A DNA stretch of 64,000 bases, from NCBI GenBank assembly GCA_963617485.1, contig CAVEPA010000004.1, positions 62,001 through 126,000 of the forward strand, written 5' to 3'. This DNA is from UBA1757 sp963617485. GTDB taxonomy: Bacteria > Bacteroidota > Bacteroidia > Bacteroidales > UBA1402. The notes below the pieces were generated by a model. It ran no database searches, was not told where the DNA came from, and saw nothing but the letters and a program-made list of their open reading frames with translations. Made by a program: the position numbers and the translations under genes. Positions 29,596-37,826 of the stretch are shown here, piece by piece. Numbering within the stretch: position 1 is the first letter of the stretch; each line of letters begins with the position of its first letter.

Positions 29596-29613
29596 CCCCT
29601 CGTCTTACCAAGC

Positions 29614-29660
29614 AGAACGCGCTCTCAAGGCCCAAAGCCTTGCAGAGCGCGTTCTTTTTT
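29614..29660 (+). terminator. Rho-independent terminator after rplS
   Basis: AGAACGCGCTCT then CAAGGC pair with GCCTTG and AGAGCGCGTTCT around a CCAAA loop (18 pairs, one bulged C), followed by a T tract. It starts 18 nt after the rplS stop and also lies near the end of the convergent acyltransferase gene. Confidence 0.9.
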
Positions 29661-29675
29661 AATCGCATCGGTTAT

Positions 29676-30659
29676 TCAGGCCACCTTAAAGCCGAAGAGC
29701 CTGCGCGTGTAAGGGTGCGAGGAACACCAGCTGGCCACCCGCGAAAGCAGCCACAGCGTCAACAGCGCCACAAGCGGAGCCAGCACGTAACCCAGCAGCA
29801 CCACCACGAAGGCCGGCAAAGCCGTCAGTTGCAGCCAGCCGTACAGATGCGCCACCACTTCGCCCAGGCAGCGCTCAATCAGGATGGACTGCATAATGTA
29901 AATAGCCAAGGTCTGACGGCCACAAGTTTCCATCAAAGGACGCAACCAAGCATCACGGCCGTACATCCAGCGGAAAACCCGCGCCATCACAAAGCAACCC
30001 AGAACGCCAAGTGCAAAGCGGTAAACGTAGACAAGCAGGTTCGTCCAGGAATCTTTCCAAGCATCGTGGCCCAAGGTCCAAGGACTATAAACACCCTTCC
30101 AGCAAAACAGCATCACCACGAACAGCAGCAAAGCCGGCAGAAAATGCTTGAGGCGGAATTGCAAGTCGGGCAAATATCTTCCGAAGACAAAAAACGGGAA
30201 AAGATAGAAGACATTCCAAGGGACATACACCAGATGCAAGACCAGCAGCGATGCCAATTCCAAGCCAAACTCCAAATACAGCCGGCGCGCATGAAGCAAG
30301 GTCTCCAGCCAATGCGCCAGAATGCAAATGGCCGAACAGACAAAGACCGCCCAAAGAAAATAATAGGACGTAAAATGCCGGTTCAACACCAACAGATTCC
30401 AAAGCACCGCCGGCAGGAGTATCATGGTAGCTCGATTGAGCAACAGCTTGCCACAGCCTTGACGCAGCAGGCTTCGACCCAGAAAATAGCCCGAAATCAG
30501 CATGAAGAAAGGCATATCGTAGGTGCGGAAGAAAATGTGTATCAAGGTAGGTTGCGTCACCACCCCGCCCTTGAGCGCCGTAATGGCATGCCCCCAGACG
30601 ACACCCCACATCAGCATGCCCTTGATATAATCTACCAGTCCGTCGCGCTTCTGGTCCAT
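29676..30659 (-). CDS. Acyltransferase 3 family membrane protein
   Basis: This integral membrane protein of 327 residues has about ten hydrophobic helices. The family usually transfers acetyl or other acyl groups to surface sugars. DGLVDYIKGMLMWGVVWGHAI near the N-terminus contains the conserved membrane His, and DMPFFMLISGYFLGRSL is the second family motif with its Arg. The substrate is not evident. It lies 11 nt after the DUF362 lipoprotein gene on the same strand, so the two are probably co-transcribed, though a functional link is unproven. Confidence 0.85.
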   Translation of the reverse strand: MDQKRDGLVDYIKGMLMWGVVWGHAITALKGGVVTQPTLIHIFFRTYDMPFFMLISGYFLGRSLLRQGCGKLLLNRATMILLPAVLWNLLVLNRHFTSYYFLWAVFVCSAICILAHWLETLLHARRLYLEFGLELASLLVLHLVYVPWNVFYLFPFFVFGRYLPDLQFRLKHFLPALLLFVVMLFCWKGVYSPWTLGHDAWKDSWTNLLVYVYRFALGVLGCFVMARVFRWMYGRDAWLRPLMETCGRQTLAIYIMQSILIERCLGEVVAHLYGWLQLTALPAFVVVLLGYVLAPLVALLTLWLLSRVASWCSSHPYTRRLFGFKVA

Positions 30660-30670
30660 GAAGATGTAGC

Positions 30671-31681
30671 TCAGTCGATGCTTTTGACGGTATATTCGGT
30701 AGAACCCAAGCCCATTTCTTCGGCACGGAAAACAATGCGCGTGCCATGCCGTTGACTGATTCTGTCGAGCAGGGCCTTGGTATCGTTATCCTTGTCGACA
30801 GGAAGGTTGAACACTTGGTCGAGGCAGAATTTGTCGAGAGCCACTGGGTCGAGCGAGGCCGCCATACCGATATCCTTGATGGTGGGCTTGTGCGGGTTGC
30901 CGTCGCAGTCGCAGTCGATGGAGATATTGTTCAGCACATTTATATAGACAATGCCCTTTTTGGCGGCGAAATAATCGTTCACAGCCTGAGCCGCTGCAGC
31001 CATCGATTCGATAAAAGGCGTGTTCCCTTCGGGGCTTTCGCTCCACTTTTCGGGCAGATTTTGCCAAAGCTGTGTATAATCCTCCGACTTGCCGGCCGTA
31101 TGGATGTAAGCCTTGCCGTTTCTGGAAGCCACCCCGATAGAGGCGTTCTTCAGCGCACCGCCAAAGCCTCCCATGGCATGTCCCTTAAAATGCGATAGGT
31201 CTATCATAAAATCATAATTGGCTATGTGAGAGCCCACAATATCGTATTTGATCCATTTGTCGTCCTTGACCGGAATCTTGATTTCCCCTTCAGCGTCCAT
31301 AATGTCGACCGGAGCGATTTTGTCGTAACCGCGCTCGGCGATGGCCCGGAGATGGTCTTCGGTTTGACAGCGGTTGCCGGCGTAGGCCGTGTTACATTCC
31401 ACAATGGTGCCGCTTACCTTATTTACTAGCGGCGCAATGAATTCCGGACGCAGATGATTAGATTTTTCAGACTCGCCGGTTGATATCTTCACCGCCACCT
31501 TGCCTTGAGCCTCCACGCCCAAAGCCTCATACAGTTTTACCAGCCCCTCGGGCGAAATGTCTTTGGTGAAATAAACTACCGGGGTATCCTTGTCCTTTTG
31601 GCAACTGCAAAACCCAAAGGCCGAGAAAGACAGCACCAGTGCCATCATCAAGCTTTTGATTGTCAAATTTTTCATAAGCAT
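30671..31681 (-). CDS. DUF362-domain lipoprotein
   Basis: The 336 residues start with a lipoprotein signal; the lipobox is at FGFC or CSC near residues 21-27. The mature part matches DUF362: NHLRPEFIAPLV, FMIDLSHFKGHAMGGFGGALKN and the cysteine motif CDCDGNPHKP, followed by DIGMAASLDPVALD. DUF362 proteins are linked to iron-sulfur or redox roles in some relatives, but this one has no ferredoxin domain and its function is unknown. A start two codons later (MKNLTIK) is equally plausible. It precedes the acyltransferase. Confidence 0.85.
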   Translation of the reverse strand: MLMKNLTIKSLMMALVLSFSAFGFCSCQKDKDTPVVYFTKDISPEGLVKLYEALGVEAQGKVAVKISTGESEKSNHLRPEFIAPLVNKVSGTIVECNTAYAGNRCQTEDHLRAIAERGYDKIAPVDIMDAEGEIKIPVKDDKWIKYDIVGSHIANYDFMIDLSHFKGHAMGGFGGALKNASIGVASRNGKAYIHTAGKSEDYTQLWQNLPEKWSESPEGNTPFIESMAAAAQAVNDYFAAKKGIVYINVLNNISIDCDCDGNPHKPTIKDIGMAASLDPVALDKFCLDQVFNLPVDKDNDTKALLDRISQRHGTRIVFRAEEMGLGSTEYTVKSID

Positions 31682-31770
31682 CGTATCTTAATAGGGTAAA
31701 AATCATCCTGCGAAATTAGACAAAAAAGCGGAAAAACGTCAAGACGTATGCAGATTTGCCTGCTAGAAAC

Positions 31771-31778
31771 TACTTTTG
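31771..31778 (+). promoter_or_regulatory. Candidate promoter for the secreted unknown protein
   Basis: TACTTTTG is a perfect -7 element and lies 23 nt before the ATG chosen for the next gene, which argues against an upstream in-frame start inside the promoter. Confidence 0.5.
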
Positions 31779-31801
31779 TTCCGACTAACTGCTTCTTACT
31801 T

Positions 31802-32392
31802 ATGCGACATTTGTTCACGCTCTTGTTTCTAGCCTTGACGCTGCCTCTTACGGCGCAAGACCTCAAAACTTTCGTTCAAGACCAGCTTGCGGCCTACCCC
31901 GCTTCCCGACTGCTCGACATTTACAAATCGTGTTTTCAAGATTATATGGGTGCCGAGCATTTGGTAGCCGACCCAGCAGGCGTGGCCAAATATCTGGACT
32001 ACGAATTGCAGCAAATCGGTGATGAAGAACGTCAATCGGAGTATTACGAAGCTTGCGGCCCCGGGGGACGCTTTGTCCGGGTAAGTCTGCTTGCCGTAAA
32101 GGATGGCAAAATCGATAGGGACAGCTTGCTCGATGCCTTTGTGCGCAGTGCCAAGGTGGAGCGCCCGTCGCTGGTTTCTTGGCAAGATACTTGGAAGCAA
32201 TACCTCCTGACTATCGACAGCTTGGAGCTTCAGCTTTTGCACTACACCGAAGACCGGGCCTTCATCGACAGTGTGCTGCAGACGGGCCACTATGCCATCA
32301 GCCATTCCCAAGAATATCGCCAGGCTTATCACCCGCATTATCGCATCATCGAACGGGGCATTTTCGAAAGGGAAATCAAGCCGAGACTCTAG
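31802..32392 (+). CDS. Conserved secreted protein of unknown function
   Basis: The 196 residues begin with a signal peptide (MRHLFTLLFLALTLPLTAQ). The mature protein contains LLDIYKSCFQDYMGAEHLV near residue 37, GGRFVRVSLLAVKDGKI mid-protein and a C-terminal YHPHYRIIERGIFE. I recall similar secreted proteins across Bacteroidales but no assigned function. The ordered Tyr, Cys and His motifs suggest an enzyme or a binding protein rather than a structural one. It stands alone with its own promoter upstream of upp. Confidence 0.75.
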   Translation: MRHLFTLLFLALTLPLTAQDLKTFVQDQLAAYPASRLLDIYKSCFQDYMGAEHLVADPAGVAKYLDYELQQIGDEERQSEYYEACGPGGRFVRVSLLAVKDGKIDRDSLLDAFVRSAKVERPSLVSWQDTWKQYLLTIDSLELQLLHYTEDRAFIDSVLQTGHYAISHSQEYRQAYHPHYRIIERGIFEREIKPRL

Positions 32393-32452
32393 TTTCGAAT
32401 ATATTTTGCATTTTTATAAACAAAAAGTAATCAGTAATTAAAACGAAATGTT

Positions 32453-32460
32453 TACTTTCG
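32453..32460 (+). promoter_or_regulatory. Candidate promoter of upp-uraA
   Basis: TACTTTCG fits the -7 consensus at seven of eight positions, 35 nt before the upp ATG, in an AT-rich intergenic region of 103 bp. Confidence 0.4.
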
Positions 32461-32495
32461 CACAATTTGAACTTATCCGAATCAAATAACGCAAT

Positions 32496-33161
32496 ATGAA
32501 AGTAATCAACCTCAGCGAACAGAGTTCCGTCATCAACAATTATTTGGCGGAAATGCGTGATCCTGAGTACCAGCGCAACCGGCAACTCTTCCGCAACAAC
32601 GTCAAACGTGTAGGTGAACTCGTGGCCTACGAAATTTCCAAATCTTTCCACTACGAGCTTCGCGACATCACCACGCCTCTAGGTATTGCCAAGATGCAGA
32701 TGCCCACCGACAACATCGTCCTCGGCACCATCTTCCGCGCTGGCCTGCCCTTCCACGAAGGCTTCCTCAATGTTTTCGACCACGCCGACAACTCCTTTAT
32801 CAGTGCCTACCGCATGTACACCAACGAGGCCCACACCGAGGTTGGCGTTCATGTTGAGTACCTTGCCACTCCTGAAATCGAGAACAAGACGCTCATTATC
32901 GTCGACCCGATGCTCGCCACAGGCTCCAGCATGGAACTGGCCTGGGAGGCGCTCAAGTCTAGAGCCCACGGACTGCCCCAGCACATCCACGTTGCCTGCG
33001 TCATGGCCGTACCGGAAGGTATCGAGGCAATCAAGAAGCACTTTCCCGAAGACCGCACCACCGTTTGGTGCGCATGCATCGACGAAGGCCTTAACGCTCA
33101 GAAATATATCATTCCTGGCTTTGGTGACTGCGGTGACCTTTGCTATGGAGGCAAACTTTAA
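32496..33161 (+). CDS. upp: Uracil phosphoribosyltransferase
   Basis: It converts uracil and PRPP to UMP in pyrimidine salvage. The 221 residues include the uracil-specific LGTIFRAGLPFHEG near residue 76 and the PRPP loop LIIVDPMLATGSS near 133, with GFGDCGDLCYG at the end. It lies 5 nt before a uracil permease gene, which fits uptake and capture of uracil. Confidence 0.95.
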   Translation: MKVINLSEQSSVINNYLAEMRDPEYQRNRQLFRNNVKRVGELVAYEISKSFHYELRDITTPLGIAKMQMPTDNIVLGTIFRAGLPFHEGFLNVFDHADNSFISAYRMYTNEAHTEVGVHVEYLATPEIENKTLIIVDPMLATGSSMELAWEALKSRAHGLPQHIHVACVMAVPEGIEAIKKHFPEDRTTVWCACIDEGLNAQKYIIPGFGDCGDLCYGGKL

Positions 33162-33166
33162 ACAAT

Positions 33167-34384
33167 ATGGATACGCAAAACCTTTCCCCGGCGAAGAAAA
33201 CCATTGTAGGAATACAGTTTCTCTTCGTAGCCTTCGGAGCCACGGTGCTAGTACCGCTGCTCATCGGCATCAACCCCGCTACGGCGCTCTTCACCGCCGG
33301 TGTCGGCACCTTCATCTTCCATTTCGTAACGGGAGGCAAAGTGCCCATCTTCCTTGGCAGTTCATTCGCCTTCATCGCCCCTATCATCGCTGCCACACAA
33401 CAGTGGGGACTACAGGGTGCCTTGGCCGGACTGCTCAGTGTTTCACTCGTTTACTTCGTGATGAGTGCCCTCGTCAAGTGGCAAGGTAAGAAGCTGCTCG
33501 ACAAGATTTTCCCGCCCATCGTTATCGGTCCCACCATCATCCTTATCGGCCTTAGCCTTTCGGGCAGCGCCGTAAACATGGCCAAGACCAACTGGGCACT
33601 CGCCTTCATCTCGCTTATCACGGCCATCCTCGTGCTGATGTTTGCCAAGGGCCTGCTCAAGCTCGTTCCTGTTATCGCCGGCATTGTTGTGGGTTACGTT
33701 GTAGCTCTCTGCGCAGGTCTCGTCGACTTTTCCGGCGTTGCCGCAGCCAAATGGATTTCCTGCCCAGTGGCCTTCGATACGCTGAAGCATTTCTCGTGGG
33801 GTCCGTTCCTTTATATGATTCCTGTGGCTATTGCTCCGGTGCTCGAACATATCGGTGACGTTTACGTGGTTAGCGCCGTTGCCGAAAAGGATTTCGTGGC
33901 CGACCCCGGTATTCACCGCACCATGCTTGGCGACGGTATTGCCTGTCTGGTTTCCGCTTGCTTGGGTGGTCCTCCAGAGACCACTTATTCAGAAGTAACG
34001 GGTGCCATGTCCATCACCAAGGTGACCAGCCCTGTGGTTATCCGCATCGCTGCCGGTACCGCCATCGTGTTCTCCGTTTGTGGCAAGCTGGCAGCACTTC
34101 TGCAAAGCATTCCACAAGCCGTACTCGGCGGCATTATGCTGTTGCTTTTCGGTACCATCGCCTCGGTGGGTATCCAGAACCTTATCCAGCATAAGGTAGA
34201 TTTCAACGACCAACGCAATGTCATCATCGCTTCCGTTATGCTCACCCTGGGTCTGGGCGGTGCCGTGATTTCCGCAGGCAACTTCTCCATCGGCGGCATC
34301 GGCTTGTCAGCCATTATCGGTGTTATCCTCAACCTGGTATTGCCCAAAACGAAAAAGGCCGAAGAAGAGCCTGTAAAAGAATAA
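33167..34384 (+). CDS. uraA: Uracil permease (NCS2 family)
   Basis: This inner-membrane proton-coupled uracil/xanthine family transporter has 405 residues and about 12-14 helices. IFLGSSFAFIAPI in the third helix, VLEHIGDVYVVS with the conserved Glu, and GGPPETTYSEVTGAMSITKV are NCS2 signatures. It follows upp directly, which supports uracil over xanthine. The start at MDTQNLSPAKK is chosen because an upstream in-frame codon would overlap upp. An intrinsic terminator follows. Confidence 0.94.
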   Translation: MDTQNLSPAKKTIVGIQFLFVAFGATVLVPLLIGINPATALFTAGVGTFIFHFVTGGKVPIFLGSSFAFIAPIIAATQQWGLQGALAGLLSVSLVYFVMSALVKWQGKKLLDKIFPPIVIGPTIILIGLSLSGSAVNMAKTNWALAFISLITAILVLMFAKGLLKLVPVIAGIVVGYVVALCAGLVDFSGVAAAKWISCPVAFDTLKHFSWGPFLYMIPVAIAPVLEHIGDVYVVSAVAEKDFVADPGIHRTMLGDGIACLVSACLGGPPETTYSEVTGAMSITKVTSPVVIRIAAGTAIVFSVCGKLAALLQSIPQAVLGGIMLLLFGTIASVGIQNLIQHKVDFNDQRNVIIASVMLTLGLGGAVISAGNFSIGGIGLSAIIGVILNLVLPKTKKAEEEPVKE

Positions 34385-34428
34385 CAACGCACATCGTCTG
34401 TTTTTGACGTAGACAGCGTTACATCCAT

Positions 34429-34470
34429 AGAGTGGCTAAAAGTCGTAAGACTGCTAGTCACTCTTTTTTT
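34429..34470 (+). terminator. Rho-independent terminator after uraA
   Basis: AGAGTGGCTA pairs with TAGTCACTCT (one G-T pair), with an inner AGTC/GACT pairing around GTAA, followed by seven T. It lies 45 nt after the uraA stop. Confidence 0.8.
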
Positions 34471-34510
34471 ACCCTCAGAGGTCCAGCTTCGGAGCAAATC
34501 CTCCCGTTAA

Positions 34511-34542
34511 TTTGCCTTTCTCATTTGCTCCCATTACCTTTG
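34511..34542 (+). promoter_or_regulatory. Promoter of the Nudix hydrolase gene
   Basis: TTTG is followed after 20 nt by TACCTTTG, both exact matches to the Bacteroidota -33 and -7 elements. The ATG at 34563 lies 20 nt downstream; the earlier in-frame start at 34512 would fall inside this promoter. Confidence 0.6.
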
Positions 34543-34562
34543 CCACCTATATTGATTATTCT

Positions 34563-35117
34563 ATGACACAAGACGATAAAGAGATGGCCTGGAAGACCTT
34601 GAGCAGCCAATACCTGTTCCAAAAGCCATGGCTCACGGCCAGGGTCGACAAGGTGCAATTGCCCACGGGTGCCATCATCGATGAATTCTACATTTTGGAA
34701 TATCCCGATTGGGTGAACACCATTGCTATCACCAAAACGGGAGAGTTTGTTTTCGTCAGACAGTATCGCCACGGCATCGGCAAAACGGTGAACGAGCTCT
34801 GCGCCGGCGTAGTTGAAGAGGGTGAAGACCCCATGGATGCGGCCAAGCGCGAATTGCTCGAAGAAACTGGTTTTGGCGGCGGCACTTGGATGCCTTGGAT
34901 GAAAATAACGGCCAATGCCAGCACGCAGACCAACTATACGCATTGTTTTCTGGCCACCGGTGTTGAGCGCATCGGCCAGCAGCATCTCGACAAGGGCGAG
35001 GATATCCAAGTGAAGATTTTCAGCCGGCAAGAAGTGCTGGATATGCTCCATCGCGGCGAAATCTGGCAAAGCCTGATGGCCGCCCCTCTCTGGAAATACT
35101 TCGCCGAGGAAAGGTAA
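34563..35117 (+). CDS. Nudix hydrolase, ADP-ribose pyrophosphatase-like
   Basis: This 184-residue cytoplasmic enzyme hydrolyses a nucleoside diphosphate linked to another group. The Nudix box is complete (GVVEEGEDPMDAAKRELLEE, then TGF). It is preceded by EFVFVRQYRHGIGKTVNELCAG, an arrangement seen in ADP-sugar pyrophosphatases. The exact substrate is not fixed by these motifs. It stands alone with its own promoter; a remnant of a sugar O-acetyltransferase follows. Confidence 0.88.
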   Translation: MTQDDKEMAWKTLSSQYLFQKPWLTARVDKVQLPTGAIIDEFYILEYPDWVNTIAITKTGEFVFVRQYRHGIGKTVNELCAGVVEEGEDPMDAAKRELLEETGFGGGTWMPWMKITANASTQTNYTHCFLATGVERIGQQHLDKGEDIQVKIFSRQEVLDMLHRGEIWQSLMAAPLWKYFAEER

Positions 35118-35151
35118 AAATGCCGCAAGGGTTTTATAACGCGACACAACT

Positions 35152-35280
35152 ATGAAAACAGCATGGGAAAAGATACAGGACGGCGAAATCTACAACGATT
35201 TCGACAGCGATTTGTTCAACCGAAGAGCAGAAGCCATCACCTCCGACGACAAAGTCGGGTACTTGCCGGATTTTTTGTAA
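35152..35280 (+). pseudogene. Probable remnant of a maltose/galactoside O-acetyltransferase (N-terminal fragment)
   Basis: A 42-codon frame begins MKTAWEKIQDGEIYNDFDSD and continues LFNRRAEA, which looks like the maltose-acetyltransferase leader domain that precedes the left-handed beta-helix of LacA/Maa-type enzymes. The catalytic hexapeptide-repeat domain is absent: after about residue 27 the sequence departs and stops. It lies between the Nudix gene and an MG2/plug gene, so a deletion there is likely. It could instead be a small orphan protein. Confidence 0.45.
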
Positions 35281-35292
35281 AATGTTTGTCTC

Positions 35293-37785
35293 ATGAAACG
35301 CAAGACCTTTCTTATCAGCCTAATTATCGGCTGCATCTGCATAAGTTCCAACCTTAGCGCCCGCGCGCAAGAAGCGCAAGAAGCGCAAAAAACACCCGCC
35401 GACAAGATGGTGGACAAGCTGCTGGAACAAGTGCAAACCTATCCCGAGGAAAAAATCTACCTGCATACCGACAAGCCCTACTATTCGGCCGGCGACACCA
35501 TCTGGTTCAAAGCCTACCTGGTGCATGCCAGCCTGCACCAACCCATGCCCTACAGCCGATATATTTACGTTGAGCTGATAAATGCGCAAAATCAAGTGGT
35601 GATTCGCGAAAAAGTGCGTCCACAAGACAATGTTTACCGCTGCCAAATGGCCCTGCATTCCCAGATAGTACCGGGTGCTTACAGCTTGCGTGCCTACACC
35701 AACTACATGCGCAACTTGTCCGAAGACTATTATTTCCGCAAGGAGATACAGATAGGCAACGCCATCCACAGCGAGGGTTATGCCAGCCAGGAGGCCATCT
35801 TGAGTACGCCTTATTATGAGGAGCCGGCCGAGGGAACCGAGGCCGGCACTGCCGACAGCAAGGCCTCTTACGATGTGCAGTTCTTTCCTGAAGGCGGCAA
35901 TCTGATTGCGGGCAACCTGCAGTGCGTAGCTTTCAAGGCCGTAGACCAAGACGGCTGGGGCTGCGACGTTCATGGACGCATCGTCGATGCCGAGGGTTCG
36001 GAGCTGACGCAATTTCAAAGCAGCCACCTGGGCATGGGCCGACTGGCCTTTATCGCCGAAAAGGGCAAGCAATACACAGCCGTCTGCGAGAACCAATGGG
36101 GCGAGGAGCTGCGCGTTCAACTACCACTGTCGACCGACTCCACCTACAGCATACAGCTGCTGTACAACGCTCAGCAACAGATTATTGTCAGAGCCATTAC
36201 GCCCATGGGAGCGCCACTGGGCGAAGAACTCTACCTGCTCGGTCATGTGCGCGGCATGCCTTGCTTTAGTTTCACCTTAAGCCCCGCGCAAGACTTTGTC
36301 GTACTCTCCAAGACGGGCATTCCTGCAGGCGTTATGCAGATTCTGCTGATGAACCGGGCGGGCGAATGTCTGGCCGAGCGTCTGTGCTTTATCCGCCAGC
36401 AAGAGCAACCGCAGCTAAGGGTTAGCAGCGACAAGGCTGCCTACAGCAAACGCGAACGGGCGCATATCTTCCTGCAATGCTTCGATGAGCAGGGCCGAAG
36501 CCTACCCAATGCAGACCTCTCCGTTTCGGTAACTTCCGACAATTGCGTAGCCATCGATTCCAGCGAAATGTCCATTGAGTCGTACCTCTTGCTTAGCTCC
36601 GATCTTCGCGGCCATATCGAAAAGCCCGGCCAGTATTTCCTAAGTTCAAACAAGCAGGCCGATGCTCAACTCGATTTGCTGATGCTCACACAGGGCTGGC
36701 GCCGCTACGACATTCCCAAACTCTGCAGCGGCCAGTTGGACACATTCAAGGACTACGAATTGGAAGTGGGGTCCTCCATCTGCGGACGATTGCAGACCTA
36801 CCCCATCCGCCGGGCCATTCCCAATGCACACATTTCCATCTTTAATGCCCAGCACAACTATTTCAATGCCGTCAACACCGACAATCGCGGCCGTTTCTGC
36901 TTCGATGGCTTCGAGTATGCCGACAGCACTTCATTCTTTGTGCAGGCCGAGAAAAAGCAGCAAGGCGTTATCATGGAACTGACGGTGGAGCAGCCCGAAT
37001 TTCCGCAAGTGACGCTAAGCCTGCCCTACAGCCGCAAAGATTTGAACAGCGATGAGCAGATGCAGCGCCTGTTGGCACATAGCCGCGACCGTTACTATTT
37101 CGAGAACGGCACCATGACCATCAATTTGGACGAGATTGCCATAACGGCCAAAAAGGCAGAGAACCTGCGACGCGAACGCGGTGCCCTATACTCGCAGGCG
37201 AGCTACACTTTCGAACCGCAAGACATCGAAGACATGGTAGGCGCAACGCTTATCGACATTTTGCTGCAAGCTCCGGGCATCACCTCCAACTCAACTGGCG
37301 ATGGCGTGCTGCTGCGCAATGCCACCCCGCTGATTGTCGTCAACAACGTACCCGGTCAGATGCAAGACTTGACCCTTATCCAGCCCATGGACGTAGAAAT
37401 GATTGACATTCTGAAAGACCCCACTCAAACGGCTATGTATCAAGGCGGAGGCAACGGTGTCATCTGCATCTACCTCAAGCAGGGCAAACGCAACGAGGAC
37501 AAACCTTTGGGCAGTCATCAGAAAGTGGTGTCTTATCTGGGCTACACCTCGCCCAAGGAGTTTTACCAACCCATCTATTCGGTAGAGAAAAACCGCAGCA
37601 GTCAGCTGCCGGACTACCGAACCACCCTGTTCTGGCAAGCCGATTTGAAGAGCGATGCCGAAGGCAAAGCCGATTTCCGCTTCTATTTGGGAGACGACAA
37701 GAGTCCCTGCACCGTTCTGATAGAAGGTGTCGGTCCACAGGGCGAAGTTCTGCACCAAATTTACAAAGTGGATTACCGCAACTAA
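35293..37785 (+). CDS. Exported MG2-like/TonB-plug-domain protein without a barrel
   Basis: The 830 residues start with a signal peptide (ending near LSARAQ) and a short Gln-Glu-Ala repeat. An MG2-like domain follows (EEKIYLHTDKPYYSAGDTIW near residue 52), as in alpha-2-macroglobulins. More beta-sandwich domains follow, then a TonB-receptor plug domain near residues 635-730 (ATLIDILLQAPGITSN, DVEMIDILKDPTQTAMYQG). No outer-membrane barrel follows, and the protein ends with a further beta domain. Such proteins are common in Bacteroidota, with unclear function; a periplasmic or surface role is inferred. It ends 24 nt before the convergent NAD kinase gene. Confidence 0.85.
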   Translation: MKRKTFLISLIIGCICISSNLSARAQEAQEAQKTPADKMVDKLLEQVQTYPEEKIYLHTDKPYYSAGDTIWFKAYLVHASLHQPMPYSRYIYVELINAQNQVVIREKVRPQDNVYRCQMALHSQIVPGAYSLRAYTNYMRNLSEDYYFRKEIQIGNAIHSEGYASQEAILSTPYYEEPAEGTEAGTADSKASYDVQFFPEGGNLIAGNLQCVAFKAVDQDGWGCDVHGRIVDAEGSELTQFQSSHLGMGRLAFIAEKGKQYTAVCENQWGEELRVQLPLSTDSTYSIQLLYNAQQQIIVRAITPMGAPLGEELYLLGHVRGMPCFSFTLSPAQDFVVLSKTGIPAGVMQILLMNRAGECLAERLCFIRQQEQPQLRVSSDKAAYSKRERAHIFLQCFDEQGRSLPNADLSVSVTSDNCVAIDSSEMSIESYLLLSSDLRGHIEKPGQYFLSSNKQADAQLDLLMLTQGWRRYDIPKLCSGQLDTFKDYELEVGSSICGRLQTYPIRRAIPNAHISIFNAQHNYFNAVNTDNRGRFCFDGFEYADSTSFFVQAEKKQQGVIMELTVEQPEFPQVTLSLPYSRKDLNSDEQMQRLLAHSRDRYYFENGTMTINLDEIAITAKKAENLRRERGALYSQASYTFEPQDIEDMVGATLIDILLQAPGITSNSTGDGVLLRNATPLIVVNNVPGQMQDLTLIQPMDVEMIDILKDPTQTAMYQGGGNGVICIYLKQGKRNEDKPLGSHQKVVSYLGYTSPKEFYQPIYSVEKNRSSQLPDYRTTLFWQADLKSDAEGKADFRFYLGDDKSPCTVLIEGVGPQGEVLHQIYKVDYRN

Positions 37786-37792
37786 GTAGTTC

Positions 37793-37826
37793 TAGACGTG
37801 GCTGCGAATTTAGACGTTGCTGCGAA
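37793..37826. repeat. Near-perfect 18-bp-period tandem duplication at the NAD kinase 3' end
   Basis: TAGACGTGGCTGCGAA and TAGACGTTGCTGCGAA differ by one base and start 18 nt apart. On the minus strand the copies encode Arg-Ser-Asn-Val-stop and, in the same frame, Arg-Ser-His-Val-stop, so the last codons of the gene are duplicated. Confidence 0.7.

Noticed and set aside
35365..35391. Nine-base tandem repeat coding for Ala-Gln-Glu near the signal peptide of the MG2/plug protein
   Set aside because: Only about three imperfect copies in a disordered linker; too short to call functional.
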